Shown here piece by piece: positions 1-9,796 of a stretch of DNA of 64,000 nt. The DNA is taken from contig NZ_JAHWDQ010000001.1 of assembly GCF_019312595.1 (NCBI RefSeq), positions 186,001 through 250,000 of the forward strand, given 5' to 3'. The notes beneath the pieces are model-generated. The model saw nothing but the letters and a program-made list of their open reading frames with translations, made no database searches and had not been told where the DNA came from. Positions within the stretch are counted from its first letter, which is position 1, and every line of letters begins with the position of its first letter. The stretch is from Zhongshania aquimaris (GTDB taxonomy: Bacteria; Pseudomonadota; Gammaproteobacteria; Pseudomonadales; Spongiibacteraceae). Position numbers and translations under genes: made by a program.

Positions 1-1
1 G

Positions 2-1465
2 GTTGGTCGCGCTTGCGGTCTGCCTGAAGGCGAAGGTATTCGTCCAGGCACGTACTGCGAACCGAAAATGACCACCGTGGGTTCACAGGACACCACTGGC
101 CCAATGACCCGTGACGAGTTGAAAGATCTGGCCTGCCTTGGCTTTTCTGCCGATCTGACCATGCAGTCTTTCTGCCACACCGCGGCCTACCCCAAGCCAA
201 TCGATATCGACACCCAGCATAATCTGCCTGACTTCATCATGACCCGTGGCGGTGTATCGCTGCGCCCAGGCGACGGCATCATCCACAGCTGGCTGAACCG
301 TATGCTGCTGCCTGACACGGTCGGTACCGGTGGCGACTCACACACTCGCTTCCCCATGGGTATCTCTTTCCCGGCGGGTTCTGGTCTGGTTGCCTTCGCT
401 GCAGCTACCGGCGTTATGCCACTGGATATGCCTGAATCTGTATTGGTTCGCTTTAAAGGCAAAATGCAGCCCGGTATTACCCTGCGCGATCTGGTTCACG
501 CCATTCCTTACCAAGCCATTAAAGAAGGTCATCTGACCGTTGAGAAAAAGGGCAAGAAGAACATCTTCTCTGGCCGTATTCTCGAAATCGAAGGTTTGGC
601 CGGTCTGACCGTTGAGCAGGCATTTGAATTGTCTGACGCCTCTGCAGAGCGCTCTGCAGCCGGCTGTACTATCAAACAAGGCATTCCAGAAATTTCTGAA
701 TACCTACGCTCGAACATCACCCTGCTTCGCTGGATGGTAAGCGAAGGCTACGGCGACAAGCGTACCTTGGAGCGTCGCGCTGCCAATATGGAAGCGTGGC
801 TGGCCAACCCGAGCCTGCTTGAAGGCGATGCCGACGCCGAGTACGCCGCGGTTATTGAAATCGATCTAGACCAGCTAAAAGAGCCCGTTGTGTGCTGCCC
901 TAACGACCCAGATGATGCGAAATTATTGTCTGAAGTTGCCGGCGACAAAGTCGACGAAGTTTTCATCGGTAGCTGCATGACCAACATCGGTCATTTCCGC
1001 GCCGCCGGTAAACTGCTAGACGCTAACAAAGGCAGCTTGTCCACCCGTTTGTGGTTATCACCACCAACTAAAATGGACCAGCACACTCTAATGGAAGAAG
1101 GTTATTACAATATCTTCGGCGCATCTGGTGCTCGTATGGAAATGCCTGGTTGCTCATTGTGCATGGGTAACCAGGCACGTGTGGCCGACGGCTCAACCGT
1201 ACTTTCTACGTCTACGCGTAACTTCCCCAACCGTCTCGGTAACGGCGCCAATGTCTACCTAACCTCTGCTGAATTGGCATCAGTTGGCGCAATCTTGGGC
1301 CGCCTGCCAACACCGGCTGAGTATATGGAATACTGCAAAGATCTGGATGCGATGTCTGGCGAAATTTATCGCTACATGAACTTCGATCAAATTGCGTCTT
1401 TCCAGAAAGGTGCGGAAGAAGGCAAGCGTATTGCATCGGTAGAAATTACTGAAGTAACTATGTGA
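2..1465 (+). CDS. acnB: Aconitate hydratase B, 3' part (cut by window edge)
   Basis: TCA-cycle enzyme that interconverts citrate and isocitrate through cis-aconitate; a cytoplasmic [4Fe-4S] protein. The frame is already open at base 2, and the residues read there (VGRACG, then GTYCEPKM) belong to the conserved AcnB core, so the ATG at 68 is internal. About 487 C-terminal residues are visible of the roughly 860 usual for AcnB. The cluster ligands are recognisable as the Cys of [10 protein letters not shown] and the two Cys of PGCSLCMGN. The C-terminus is complete, ending at a TGA, and a strong hairpin terminator follows about 36 bp later, so it ends its transcription unit. Identification is from direct recognition of family motifs. 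Confidence 0.97.
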   Translation, partial: VGRACGLPEGEGIRPGTYCEPKMTTVGSQDTTGPMTRDELKDLACLGFSADLTMQSFCHTAAYPKPIDIDTQHNLPDFIMTRGGVSLRPGDGIIHSWLNRMLLPDTVGTGGDSHTRFPMGISFPAGSGLVAFAAATGVMPLDMPESVLVRFKGKMQPGITLRDLVHAIPYQAIKEGHLTVEKKGKKNIFSGRILEIEGLAGLTVEQAFELSDASAERSAAGCTIKQGIPEISEYLRSNITLLRWMVSEGYGDKRTLERRAANMEAWLANPSLLEGDADAEYAAVIEIDLDQLKEPVVCCPNDPDDAKLLSEVAGDKVDEVFIGSCMTNIGHFRAAGKLLDANKGSLSTRLWLSPPTKMDQHTLMEEGYYNIFGASGARMEMPGCSLCMGNQARVADGSTVLSTSTRNFPNRLGNGANVYLTSAELASVGAILGRLPTPAEYMEYCKDLDAMSGEIYRYMNFDQIASFQKGAEEGKRIASVEITEVTM

Positions 1466-1501
1466 GTGCGATGCAAGTCTTTGACTTAACTCGTTAAAAG
1501 G

Positions 1502-1526
1502 AAGCCGCCTTCGGGCGGCTTTTTAA
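1502..1526 (+). terminator. Rho-independent terminator of acnB
   Basis: AAGCCGCC, a TTCG tetraloop, then GGCGGCTT running into a T-tract. The perfect 8-bp stem sits directly downstream of the acnB stop codon on the plus strand. The next 170 bp before yibL are AT-rich and hold nothing else I can name. Confidence 0.9.
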
Positions 1527-1695
1527 CGTCTGCGATTTATATAAACTCAAACAACTAAAAAAATGATGTCTTTCTAAAGGATTGAACGATAAACACGCCA
1601 GCTAAACTTCATGTGTTTTTTTAAAAATCCTTCTAAACAAGCATAAAACACAGCCCTAAAAAATACTCAAAACGTCATTATTATCTTGGCAATTG

Positions 1696-2052
1696 TTAGA
1701 ATGACTTAGGTGCGTAACCGGTAACTTCCGTTATGCCCATCTCCTTACCTAATGCCGTCAAAGGATGAACAACGATAAGGCCGCGTATAGACTTTTTAAA
1801 CTTGCCCATATCGGCCTGCTCGACTTTAGTAAGCACTCGATTAAAAGCCAGCGCCTTCAAAGCTTCAACCTGAGCAGAATTATTACGACTCTGCATACCT
1901 TTAATACTGGCGATCTTCTTGTTCACTGTTGCCAGCTCACGCTTAAACTGAAGAACCAGAGGCTGATTATCCTTGGCCTTCGCGTCATCTAATTTCCGTC
2001 GAAGAAGGTCTAATTTATTGTTTAACTGCTGGATATCTTTGTTTAAATTCAT
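1696..2052 (-). CDS. yibL: YibL-family ribosome-associated protein (DUF2810)
   Basis: Small basic protein of 118 residues. Residues 1-65 look like a charged coiled coil. The C-terminal half carries the YibL signature: TKVEQADMGKFKKSIRGL, then VVHPLTALGKEMG, closely matching what I remember of E. coli YibL. E. coli YibL co-purifies with ribosomes; its exact role is unknown. Start is the ATG at 2052 with GAGAG upstream. It is a single gene between acnB (convergent) and the end of the efflux operon. Length equals the family norm (about 120). Confidence 0.85.
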   Translation of the reverse strand: MNLNKDIQQLNNKLDLLRRKLDDAKAKDNQPLVLQFKRELATVNKKIASIKGMQSRNNSAQVEALKALAFNRVLTKVEQADMGKFKKSIRGLIVVHPLTALGKEMGITEVTGYAPKSF

Positions 2053-2263
2053 TGTCCGCTCTCATTAAATTTTTACATGACACAGTGAACGCACTTTCGA
2101 CATGTATCACTAATGGCGGCAGTATAACAATATCCAGGAAACAAACCGCGATAAAGCACCGAGGTTATCGTAACGTTCGCCCATGTCGCTAAGGAGCCTA
2201 GCCGAAAAAGTTCGATATCGGTGCTAGAAATGCAAACCAGTACTTACACGCTTGAGAAGCAAA

Positions 2264-5200
2264 CTAACTGGCATCGGCACCCGATCTTTGCGGCAAGTAC
2301 TTCAGCACGTAAGGCTTTCGCAGCACCAAAAACGCGGCGGGCACAAAGAACAACGACAAAATGGTGGTTAACACCGTACCGCCTGCGAGTACCACGGCAA
2401 ACGGTGGCCAAAAACCGCCGCCTGACAAAATCAAAGGAATCAGTCCCGCAACGGTGGTAATTGTTGTCGAACTAATGTGCTTCGTGCACACCGACACAAT
2501 ATCTACAATCTCAGCCTTATCGCCAGCCATAGCCAAAGGCGACGCTTTGAGCTCGGTCAAGATCACAATGGCAGCGTTCACTGCCAGCCCCATCAAACCC
2601 ATCAAACCGATAATTGCTGTAAAGCCAAAAGGATACTGGCCAATCCACAAACTTAGCATCCCCATTCCCGCCGACTGAAACGCGACCGCGAACACCAAGG
2701 CCGATAATCGGAAGGAGTCAAACGCCATCACCACGGTAACTATGAGCAGAACAAAAATGATACCAACGCTGCCCATGAGGTTACCAACTGCCTCATTACG
2801 GCTTTCCGATTCACCACCAATTTCGAGTGTGTAGCCCGTTGGTACTTCAAAATTTTCCACCGCTAATCGCGCTTTTATGCGATCCAGAACCTCTGAGGGG
2901 AGTACATCATCTCGAATAAATATCCCCACCATATTTACCCGCCGGCCATCGCGTCGAGATATTTTAGCCTGCGCGGGCCGCAACTCCACATTGGCCAGCG
3001 CTGATAACGGCCTTGGACCCGTTGGCAGTGCCAGTGGAAAGGTCATCAATCTATCGATACTGGTGGCTTTCACACCAGCACCGGATACACGTACCGGTAA
3101 CTGCTGAGTACCGTCCAACATACTACTGCTCACCACGCCGTCAATACTCGCTGCGAGTAATGATGACACATCTTTCAGCCCAACTTGGCTACGCTGAGCT
3201 TCACTCTCGTCAATATCCAACCACACTTTCGGCACTACTTGGCCAAGTGTGTCCTGCACGTGAACAACACCTTCGGTCTCCTGTGCGATTAGGCGTAGCT
3301 CATCACCCAGGGACTTTAAACGCGGTAAACTGCTGCCATACAAACGGAGCTCGACCGGGGCATTGGCCGGCGGGCCTTGAGAAAGACGCTGCACGATAAT
3401 TTGATAGTCGGGAAAGGCCTCATCCAGCTCCCCCTGCAATACGGCGATTAGGCGGTTGGCCTGTGCAAAGTCCACCATCGTCATCATGCTCTGCGCATAG
3501 CTAGATTCGCCGTCTTTGGTATTGGTTAAATTGTAATAAAACGACAATGCACTGCGGCCGATAAACCAATGCAAGGAAGTCACTTCCGGGTGGCGATTTA
3601 TCACTTCAGCCACTTGCTCTGTCGCCCGCCGCGTATGCTCAATACTACTGCCAGCTGGCAGGTAAATTTCGAGGTTTATCATGTCGCGGTCCGACGGCGG
3701 AAAAAACTGTTCTGGCAGAGTTTGAATGGTAATAAAGCCCAGCACAGGTAATATGCAAGCCACGATCATCATCCGTCGAGGCCGGAGTAACACCCACGAC
3801 AATAAGCGACGGAACCAAGTATTTAAGCGCGGAGCAGCTATTCCGCTGGCCTGATTATTTGATAGCCATTTTCCTGCCACGGGCGCGATAATGAAGAGGG
3901 AAATTACCCAGGAACCAAGCAGTGAAAATATAACCGCGCGAGCTAATGGCCCGATAAATTCACCTGCCGGTCCCGGCATCAGGACCACCGGCATAAAGGT
4001 TAATATCGTTGTTAACGTTGACCCAAGTAAAGGAACCCATAGATGACGGAGCGCTTTTGTGGCTGCTGCTGCAGCGGAATAACCATCGCGGCGATAACGC
4101 ATTACGGTATCAGCTACGACAATCGCATTGTCGACCATGATCCCCAAAGCCACTATCAGACCTGTCACCGACATCTGATGGATAGGGAGGTCAGTCATCC
4201 TCATACAAGCCAGAGAAAACAGCATCGTCAATGGTAGAGACAGGGCGACAATCACAGCTGATCGCCAACCTAGGGTGACAAGCAGGATAGCGAAAATGAA
4301 CACAAAACCGAGCAAGATATTATTTATTAAATCGCCCAAACGCACATAGTTATAGCGCTCTTGAACAAAAAGCTCTTTTAGTTTGACCTCATCCGGCAAT
4401 GTTGTCGCAAAATTATCGACCTCTGCTTGCAGCGCGGCGGTCCAGCGATCACCCCGCATATCAGGCAGCATCCGAGACCCAATTGCGATGGCACGCTCGC
4501 CACTCACTATTGCCATATTCCTCGGGACGTCTGGCTGCCCATGGTAAACCTGGGCAATATCCTGCAGCTGGAGGGATCCGCCACCAGGAAAGGTCAATAT
4601 TGGGGTGCGCTTAATGCGCTCAACGGCATCAAACCCGCCAATTAACTCAATAGAGATACGCTGCTGGTCATTGGTCAGCTCGCCGGCCGCCGTTTTCGCG
4701 TCACTGTCACGCAGTATTGCTGCGATTCTGGGTACATCCAAGCCAACCGCCGCCGCCTTAACAACATCTACCTTGACTTGTACTTCTTCTGCCGGGGCAC
4801 CAACAATCTCCACAATGTCTGTACCGGTCAAGTTTCTCAACCTGCTCGCCAACTCATCGGAGTAGCGGCCCAAGCGTAATAAATCTGCCGGCCCGCTTCC
4901 CTCCCACATTAACGCGCCAATCCACGTAAACGCCGAGTGGCGGTCGGTGTCTAAATACGGCTCGCCCGCGCCATCAGGGAGTCGACGTGCAGTCTGTTGA
5001 ATTTTGTCTCTTAACTCCGCCCAGAGTTGATCTCCATCCTCCTGCATTACAGCATCTTCTAGCTGCACAACAATCACAGACACACCGCCACTAGAATGGG
5101 CGGTGATATGACGCACCTCAGGCACCGTACGAATAGCATTTTCAAGTGGTTCAGCAATCAGACTTTCCACGCGCTCTGCGCTGGCGCCGGGAAAGGGTGT

Positions 5201-5338
5201 CACTAGTATTGCGTGACGATTTACAAGATGGGGATCCTCAAGTCGCGGCAAACTGGCCACAGCAGCAAGGCCAGCCACCAGAATCAAGGCGATCAGAAGC
5301 GCAACCATGCGAGGATTAGTCAGCATTTTAGAGATCAT
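2264..5338 (-). CDS. RND efflux transporter, inner-membrane permease
   Basis: Proton-driven pump subunit of a tripartite drug/solvent efflux system (AcrB/HAE1 superfamily). 1024 residues, the normal RND length. An N-terminal helix (about 10-30) precedes a large periplasmic domain with the porter motif TPFPGASAERVE. Helices 2-6 lie around residues 335-500. A second periplasmic loop follows, then the last helices (about 855-1005). The proton-relay helix reads GIMVDNAIVVAD, so the first Asp is kept and the second position is Asn, as in many non-AcrB subfamilies. It lies 6 bp downstream of the membrane-fusion gene, so they are co-transcribed. No outer-membrane channel gene is present, so it presumably uses a TolC-type protein encoded elsewhere. 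Substrate cannot be told. Confidence 0.93.
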   Translation of the reverse strand: MISKMLTNPRMVALLIALILVAGLAAVASLPRLEDPHLVNRHAILVTPFPGASAERVESLIAEPLENAIRTVPEVRHITAHSSGGVSVIVVQLEDAVMQEDGDQLWAELRDKIQQTARRLPDGAGEPYLDTDRHSAFTWIGALMWEGSGPADLLRLGRYSDELASRLRNLTGTDIVEIVGAPAEEVQVKVDVVKAAAVGLDVPRIAAILRDSDAKTAAGELTNDQQRISIELIGGFDAVERIKRTPILTFPGGGSLQLQDIAQVYHGQPDVPRNMAIVSGERAIAIGSRMLPDMRGDRWTAALQAEVDNFATTLPDEVKLKELFVQERYNYVRLGDLINNILLGFVFIFAILLVTLGWRSAVIVALSLPLTMLFSLACMRMTDLPIHQMSVTGLIVALGIMVDNAIVVADTVMRYRRDGYSAAAAATKALRHLWVPLLGSTLTTILTFMPVVLMPGPAGEFIGPLARAVIFSLLGSWVISLFIIAPVAGKWLSNNQASGIAAPRLNTWFRRLLSWVLLRPRRMMIVACILPVLGFITIQTLPEQFFPPSDRDMINLEIYLPAGSSIEHTRRATEQVAEVINRHPEVTSLHWFIGRSALSFYYNLTNTKDGESSYAQSMMTMVDFAQANRLIAVLQGELDEAFPDYQIIVQRLSQGPPANAPVELRLYGSSLPRLKSLGDELRLIAQETEGVVHVQDTLGQVVPKVWLDIDESEAQRSQVGLKDVSSLLAASIDGVVSSSMLDGTQQLPVRVSGAGVKATSIDRLMTFPLALPTGPRPLSALANVELRPAQAKISRRDGRRVNMVGIFIRDDVLPSEVLDRIKARLAVENFEVPTGYTLEIGGESESRNEAVGNLMGSVGIIFVLLIVTVVMAFDSFRLSALVFAVAFQSAGMGMLSLWIGQYPFGFTAIIGLMGLMGLAVNAAIVILTELKASPLAMAGDKAEIVDIVSVCTKHISSTTITTVAGLIPLILSGGGFWPPFAVVLAGGTVLTTILSLFFVPAAFLVLRKPYVLKYLPQRSGADAS

Positions 5339-5344
5339 ATCGAA

Positions 5345-6418
5345 TTACTCAGCCGCTAAACTGACATGCAGCCCCGGCGAAAGGCCGTGTAGACCTGCCG
5401 TAACCACCCTATCGCCGGTCTGTAACTCACCATCGACGTAGACCCGACCTTGGTATTGAAAGACCGGCTGCACCGAACGCTTTCTTAATTGATACAAACC
5501 GTCATCTGCGGGAGCGAGAAAATAGACGGCCCAGGTTCCCCGGACGTCTTCTAACAGAGCCGACAATGGCAGCCAAAATCCAGCAACCTGCCTCTTTTCA
5601 GGGAAATGCAAATAGGTAGTATTGCCATCAACCGCTGACGTCTCGGGCGGTAATTGAACCCGCACGGTACGTGTCTGAGTTCGCCAGTCTAAATTTTGAG
5701 CTACGGAAATGACTGATACCGGCCACCGGCCAAAGTCACCAGAAATCACTAACTGTTGACCATAGGTAAGGTTTCGACCTAAACGATCTGAGATACCAAA
5801 CACCGCCTCGGTACTACCAGTAACAACTACCTGCATCAAGGGCTGTCCGGCGCTGACCAACACACCCTCGTCTAAATTCTGAGTAGATACCTCGCCGCTA
5901 AAGGGTGCCGTCATGCGAGACTTTTTCATTCGCAAGGCCACACCTCTTAGACGCGCATCAACCTGTGACAACTGAGCCTCGGTCGCACTGCGCCTAGAAG
6001 TTAACTCATCAAGCTGGCCTGCCGATACGTAGCCACTCTCACGCAAATTACGAAACCGAGTAACGTCTTTATCTAATTGTTCTAATCTCGCGCTAACTTC
6101 TCGTTGCGCGGCAAGCAATTCTGACTTTTCTATTTCTAGAGATCGAGTATCAAGGCGCGCAAGGACATCCCCTGCCTTTACTTGTTGGCCGTCTTCCACC
6201 AAGACCTCGGCAACTTTCCCGTCGAGCTCAAAGCCAATATCAGCCCGCTGACTGCCCACTACTCTGCCTGCAAATAAGCGCTGTGCCTCGTACGCCGGTA
6301 GCCGCTCTATTACTTCGCTACTAACACGATGAACGGTGATTTCAGCGAGTGCGCCGGGTGGCGTGAGCCAAGCTGTCGCGAAAAAACACGCCAACATAAT
6401 AAAACGCTGCATAAACAA
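5345..6418 (-). CDS. RND efflux periplasmic adaptor (membrane fusion protein)
   Basis: Adaptor linking the RND permease at 2264-5338 to an outer-membrane channel. 357 residues: signal peptide/anchor at 1-25, then a lipoyl-like half (DIGFELDGKVAEVLVEDG, about 55-75), a helical hairpin (about 100-155), the second lipoyl half (MTAPFSGEVS) and a beta-barrel domain. This is the HlyD/AcrA order and usual length. It is the first gene of the efflux operon, divergent from the TetR gene across 133 bp that hold a palindromic operator. Repression by that TetR protein is therefore likely (inference). Confidence 0.92.
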   Translation of the reverse strand: MFMQRFIMLACFFATAWLTPPGALAEITVHRVSSEVIERLPAYEAQRLFAGRVVGSQRADIGFELDGKVAEVLVEDGQQVKAGDVLARLDTRSLEIEKSELLAAQREVSARLEQLDKDVTRFRNLRESGYVSAGQLDELTSRRSATEAQLSQVDARLRGVALRMKKSRMTAPFSGEVSTQNLDEGVLVSAGQPLMQVVVTGSTEAVFGISDRLGRNLTYGQQLVISGDFGRWPVSVISVAQNLDWRTQTRTVRVQLPPETSAVDGNTTYLHFPEKRQVAGFWLPLSALLEDVRGTWAVYFLAPADDGLYQLRKRSVQPVFQYQGRVYVDGELQTGDRVVTAGLHGLSPGLHVSLAAE

Positions 6419-6461
6419 AACTCGATATAGTGTGAACCGCTCGAATATAAATAAACCATAC

Positions 6462-6477
6462 TGGACTGTCTAGTCTA
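6462..6477. promoter_or_regulatory. Putative TetR operator between efflux operon and its regulator
   Basis: TGGACTGTCTAGTCTA is a 16-bp imperfect palindrome; five of six outer positions in each arm match, with core GACT-N4-AGTC. It lies in the divergent intergenic region, 44 bp from the adaptor start and 75 bp from the tetR start, where one dimer could cover both promoters. That it is the binding site is inferred from position and symmetry. Confidence 0.5.
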
Positions 6478-6551
6478 TTTTAGATAAATTAGTATTACAG
6501 TTCAGCAACATCCGTCGTCGCGCAACATATTGAAAGAAGGCAAACAACACC

Positions 6552-7163
6552 GTGCAAGAAAAACGCGTTAGACTAAAAAGCGAAGAAAAGCGTAATCAGA
6601 TTATTGACGCTGCAGGAGCGCTATTCATCGTGAATGGCTTTGAAAAAGTAAGCATGGAGGAAATCGCCAAATCAGCGGGCGTATCAAAGCAAACGGTGTA
6701 CAGCCATTTTGGAAATAAACAGCAATTGTTTACCGCCGCCATTGACTGTAAATGTGAAGAATACGACCTTGCGCCCAACAAAATACCAAGCGCAATGCAC
6801 TGCGAAGAATACTTGCGTTTTTTTTGCACTCACCTCGCCGCCCTACTCATAAGTGACGATGCAATCGGTATGTTTAGGGTTTGTGTCGCCGAGGCCGGAC
6901 GTTCAGAAGTGAGCGACTTATATTGGCAGGCAGGACCTCAAAAAATAAGAAGCCAGCTCAGCGCCTATTTAGCGGAGCAAAACAAATTATCAACTTTAAA
7001 AATCGACGATATTGACACGGCGGCAAGCCAACTTATCGCCATGGTGGTATGTGAGTCTCAATTTCGCAGTCTACTTGGCTTAGAAAGGCTAAATTCAGAT
7101 TCCGACCTACATCACTACGCGGAAAAGTGCGCAGATATGTTTTACAAATCCTACCGAGCATAG
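6552..7163 (+). CDS. TetR/AcrR-family transcriptional regulator
   Basis: 203 residues. The N-terminal TetR helix-turn-helix spans about 13-60 (RNQIIDAAGALFIVNG, then VSKQTVYSHFGNKQQLF), followed by an all-helical ligand-binding domain of the AefR-like type. Start is a GTG at 6552 preceded by AGAAGG. It is divergent from the RND adaptor gene, the classic layout for a local repressor released by a pump substrate. The ligand is unknown. Confidence 0.92.
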   Translation: MQEKRVRLKSEEKRNQIIDAAGALFIVNGFEKVSMEEIAKSAGVSKQTVYSHFGNKQQLFTAAIDCKCEEYDLAPNKIPSAMHCEEYLRFFCTHLAALLISDDAIGMFRVCVAEAGRSEVSDLYWQAGPQKIRSQLSAYLAEQNKLSTLKIDDIDTAASQLIAMVVCESQFRSLLGLERLNSDSDLHHYAEKCADMFYKSYRA

Positions 7164-7242
7164 CAAGCACAAGTGAGGTTATCAGAGTGGCCACCACAGC
7201 ATTACTCGGGACTCATAGCGAGTATCAATAAGCCGTTAATGA

Positions 7243-7779
7243 TTAACACTTATCTTCGCTGAAAGCTTCAACCTCAGTACTTTTAGAACCGTTTAGCTGA
7301 ATCACAGCCTTTTGTAGAATAATACTATTTGGATAGGTTACTGTGCTGCCGTCATCTCGGCGAATCAGCACATGAAACAGCGCTATTTCCACAATTTTGC
7401 CGCTAATATCATCATCCTTGTCGACAACTTTGATTCGATCGCCGATACGATAAGGGAAGGCAAAAAAGATAATCACACCTGCCGTAATATTGCTGAGAAT
7501 CGACCATTGCGCTACGAGAGCAATACCCAACACAGCCAAAAAAGACGACATAAATATAAAAACTTGTTGATAGCCCAAGCCAAAAAGAAAACAAGTGAAA
7601 ATAAAGCCCATCAGTAAAAAACCGATGTTCACCGCTTTTCTCACATAGCCCAAACGCAGTGCAGATATTCGATTTTTATTTGCAAACTGCAGCAGTATAC
7701 CGGTCACAATTCGATTTAAATAAATCATCAGCGCAACAACGACGATAACAAGTACTACTTTGGTAATCACTTCACTCAC
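7243..7779 (-). CDS. Short MscS-like mechanosensitive channel protein
   Basis: 178 residues. Two predicted membrane helices (about 5-28 and 48-70) precede a pore-helix-like segment (FLAVLGIALVAQWSILSN, then TAGVIIFFAFPYRIGD), which matches MscS TM3 plus the start of the beta domain. After a short beta domain the protein stops near residue 178, so the large C-terminal alpha/beta vestibule of MscS (286 residues in E. coli) is missing. Its start overlaps the 3' end of tgpA by 8 bp, so translation is probably coupled. It may be a minimal small-conductance channel that adjusts turgor; whether it gates is unknown. Confidence 0.8.
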   Translation of the reverse strand: MSEVITKVVLVIVVVALMIYLNRIVTGILLQFANKNRISALRLGYVRKAVNIGFLLMGFIFTCFLFGLGYQQVFIFMSSFLAVLGIALVAQWSILSNITAGVIIFFAFPYRIGDRIKVVDKDDDISGKIVEIALFHVLIRRDDGSTVTYPNSIILQKAVIQLNGSKSTEVEAFSEDKC

Positions 7780-9763
7780 CCTCTAATGCTTTAATAGCTG
7801 ACTTGTCCAACCATTTTCGCGGACGTCGATATGTTTTCAACTTTCGCAAACTCCGCTGATAATTTTCACCACCAGCTAAAGAATAACTACACTCACTAAA
7901 TAAACGTGTTTGCACCGCCAGCCATTCATACCAAACGGGATGTTCAAGCATCACTCTGCGCAAAAAATCCTCGGGGGTTTCGCCAGCCAATCTTGGAACA
8001 CCACGTCTCGCCAAGGCCCTGCAGCTCGCCAAGTAATATCGCGCAGCCAAATCCTCACTCTGCCTCGTAGGTAGGCGCAAACTGAAAAAGGCGACAATCG
8101 CTAACGGTAAACCACCCACTAGCATAACCGCAATCAACATACGCTGGGGACTAATTTCCCCAAGCACTCCCCGCAAAAAATTGTTTTGGATATTGCTGTC
8201 AAAATTCAACACCCATCGGGCCCAAGCATAATTCATATTATCGACAAAATAACGCAGGCGAGTGGCCCACTCAAACCGTCTTAGCGACAACGGTGAGTCT
8301 TGTAAATAGCCGCTCTGTCTACTCAATAGTGCTTCGGCACCGAGGCGTATTCGAGAAGGGGCAACTGTCGCCGTAGGGTCAACTCTCACCCACCCTTCGT
8401 CCTCGTACCAAACCTCAGCCCATGCATGAGCGTCAGATTGATGCACCAGTAAATAGCCATCGCGCTTATTGAACTCACCGCCGTGATAACCAACTACAAT
8501 CCGTGCAGGCACACCCGCAGCTCGCATTAAATAGACAAAGCTGCCAGCAAAATGCTCGCAATAGCCCTGCTGAGTATTGAACAAAAACTCATCAACGTTA
8601 TTTTGCCCCAACAACGGCGGAGTCAGAGTATACACAAAGGGAGTTGCTTTATAGAACGCAATCGCGGCACTCACTCTACCCCTTGGGTCGGAAAATTCTT
8701 CTTGCCATTGCGCAGCTAAAGCACGCGCTTGAGAATTGTCTGAACGGCTGCCCAGCTGTAAATTTTGACGCTGACCGCCCGAGTCATCCATAAGCGGCTG
8801 ATCAAAATTACTCTTAGCAGAATATTCTACGCGACCGTTAATAGGCTTTTTACTTAGCCACTGATGCTGAGCTGAATAGTACACGTCGTCGCGATCAATC
8901 TTGCCTAATGGTAAGACGTAAAACCACTGGTGCAAGGCAGATTCCAGGGTCACTGTGTAAGATACAAAAGATTCTGAGAGAGCAGCTTGCGACATTTTAT
9001 TTCGGGCTGACCATGTATTTCGGCTCCAGCGTCGACCATCAAACTCATCAAGAACCAATCCACGCCAATACAGCGATGCTAAATCCGGCAGCTCTCCGTC
9101 AAAACGAACTCGAAAAGCCAACTCGCCAGACTGACTTAATTTTGCGATGTCACCAAATTCTAAGGAGTCTGACATACCGACTTTGCCCTGCCCTCCGGGC
9201 AATGGCATTGTCCAGAGCGGCCCGATGCGCGGAAAAATCACAAATAGGAGTAACATCAACGGCAGAGATTGCAGCGCCATCAGCCCTACCGATCGCAACA
9301 TCGTAGTGACTGCTGTTTTATCTCGATTCATAGTTTGCTGAGCAACGAGTAAGGCCGCGACCTGTAGCAAACTGAGTAAGACATCAATTATTTGCTGGGA
9401 AAATAGCAAATTGCAGGCAACTACAAAATAACTGAGCATAAGCACTAGCCAGTGATCTCGCTCGGTTTTGAGTTCCAGCAACTTTAAAATGACAGCGAGG
9501 ACAAGTATTGCCACCATCGCCTCAATGGCAAAAAGCGACGCAAACGAAAAATAAACACCGGCGATGGCTGCGAGAGCCAACAAGCCTTTCACTGCCCCTA
9601 TGGGGAACGACCACCCCGCCGAAATTATCCGCCAATACCACCACGCTGACGCCACCCACACGGCAATAATCCACAGCGGCAGTACCGCGACTAAAGGAAG
9701 TATCGCCAATAATTGTGCGAGCAATAACCAGACAACAGCATGACGATTTTCAGCTGCGTTCAT
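7772..9763 (-). CDS. tgpA: TgpA-type membrane transglutaminase-like protein (DUF3488)
   Basis: 663 residues. At least five membrane helices fill the first 185 residues (DUF3488), then a periplasmic transglutaminase-like core. A full papain-like triad is visible: Cys402 in GYCEHFAG, His446 in DAHAWAEVW and Asp462 in VRVDPT. Another helix near 540-560 is followed by a cytoplasmic DUF4129-like tail. P. aeruginosa TgpA has this plan and was reported as essential; its substrate is not settled. It is downstream of moxR and the DUF58 gene, and that trio recurs across gammaproteobacteria. Confidence 0.9.
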   Translation of the reverse strand: MNAAENRHAVVWLLLAQLLAILPLVAVLPLWIIAVWVASAWWYWRIISAGWSFPIGAVKGLLALAAIAGVYFSFASLFAIEAMVAILVLAVILKLLELKTERDHWLVLMLSYFVVACNLLFSQQIIDVLLSLLQVAALLVAQQTMNRDKTAVTTMLRSVGLMALQSLPLMLLLFVIFPRIGPLWTMPLPGGQGKVGMSDSLEFGDIAKLSQSGELAFRVRFDGELPDLASLYWRGLVLDEFDGRRWSRNTWSARNKMSQAALSESFVSYTVTLESALHQWFYVLPLGKIDRDDVYYSAQHQWLSKKPINGRVEYSAKSNFDQPLMDDSGGQRQNLQLGSRSDNSQARALAAQWQEEFSDPRGRVSAAIAFYKATPFVYTLTPPLLGQNNVDEFLFNTQQGYCEHFAGSFVYLMRAAGVPARIVVGYHGGEFNKRDGYLLVHQSDAHAWAEVWYEDEGWVRVDPTATVAPSRIRLGAEALLSRQSGYLQDSPLSLRRFEWATRLRYFVDNMNYAWARWVLNFDSNIQNNFLRGVLGEISPQRMLIAVMLVGGLPLAIVAFFSLRLPTRQSEDLAARYYLASCRALARRGVPRLAGETPEDFLRRVMLEHPVWYEWLAVQTRLFSECSYSLAGGENYQRSLRKLKTYRRPRKWLDKSAIKALEGE

Positions 9764-9796
9764 GGTCTTTGCCTCGTTCCAGTTAAGGTATTCACG

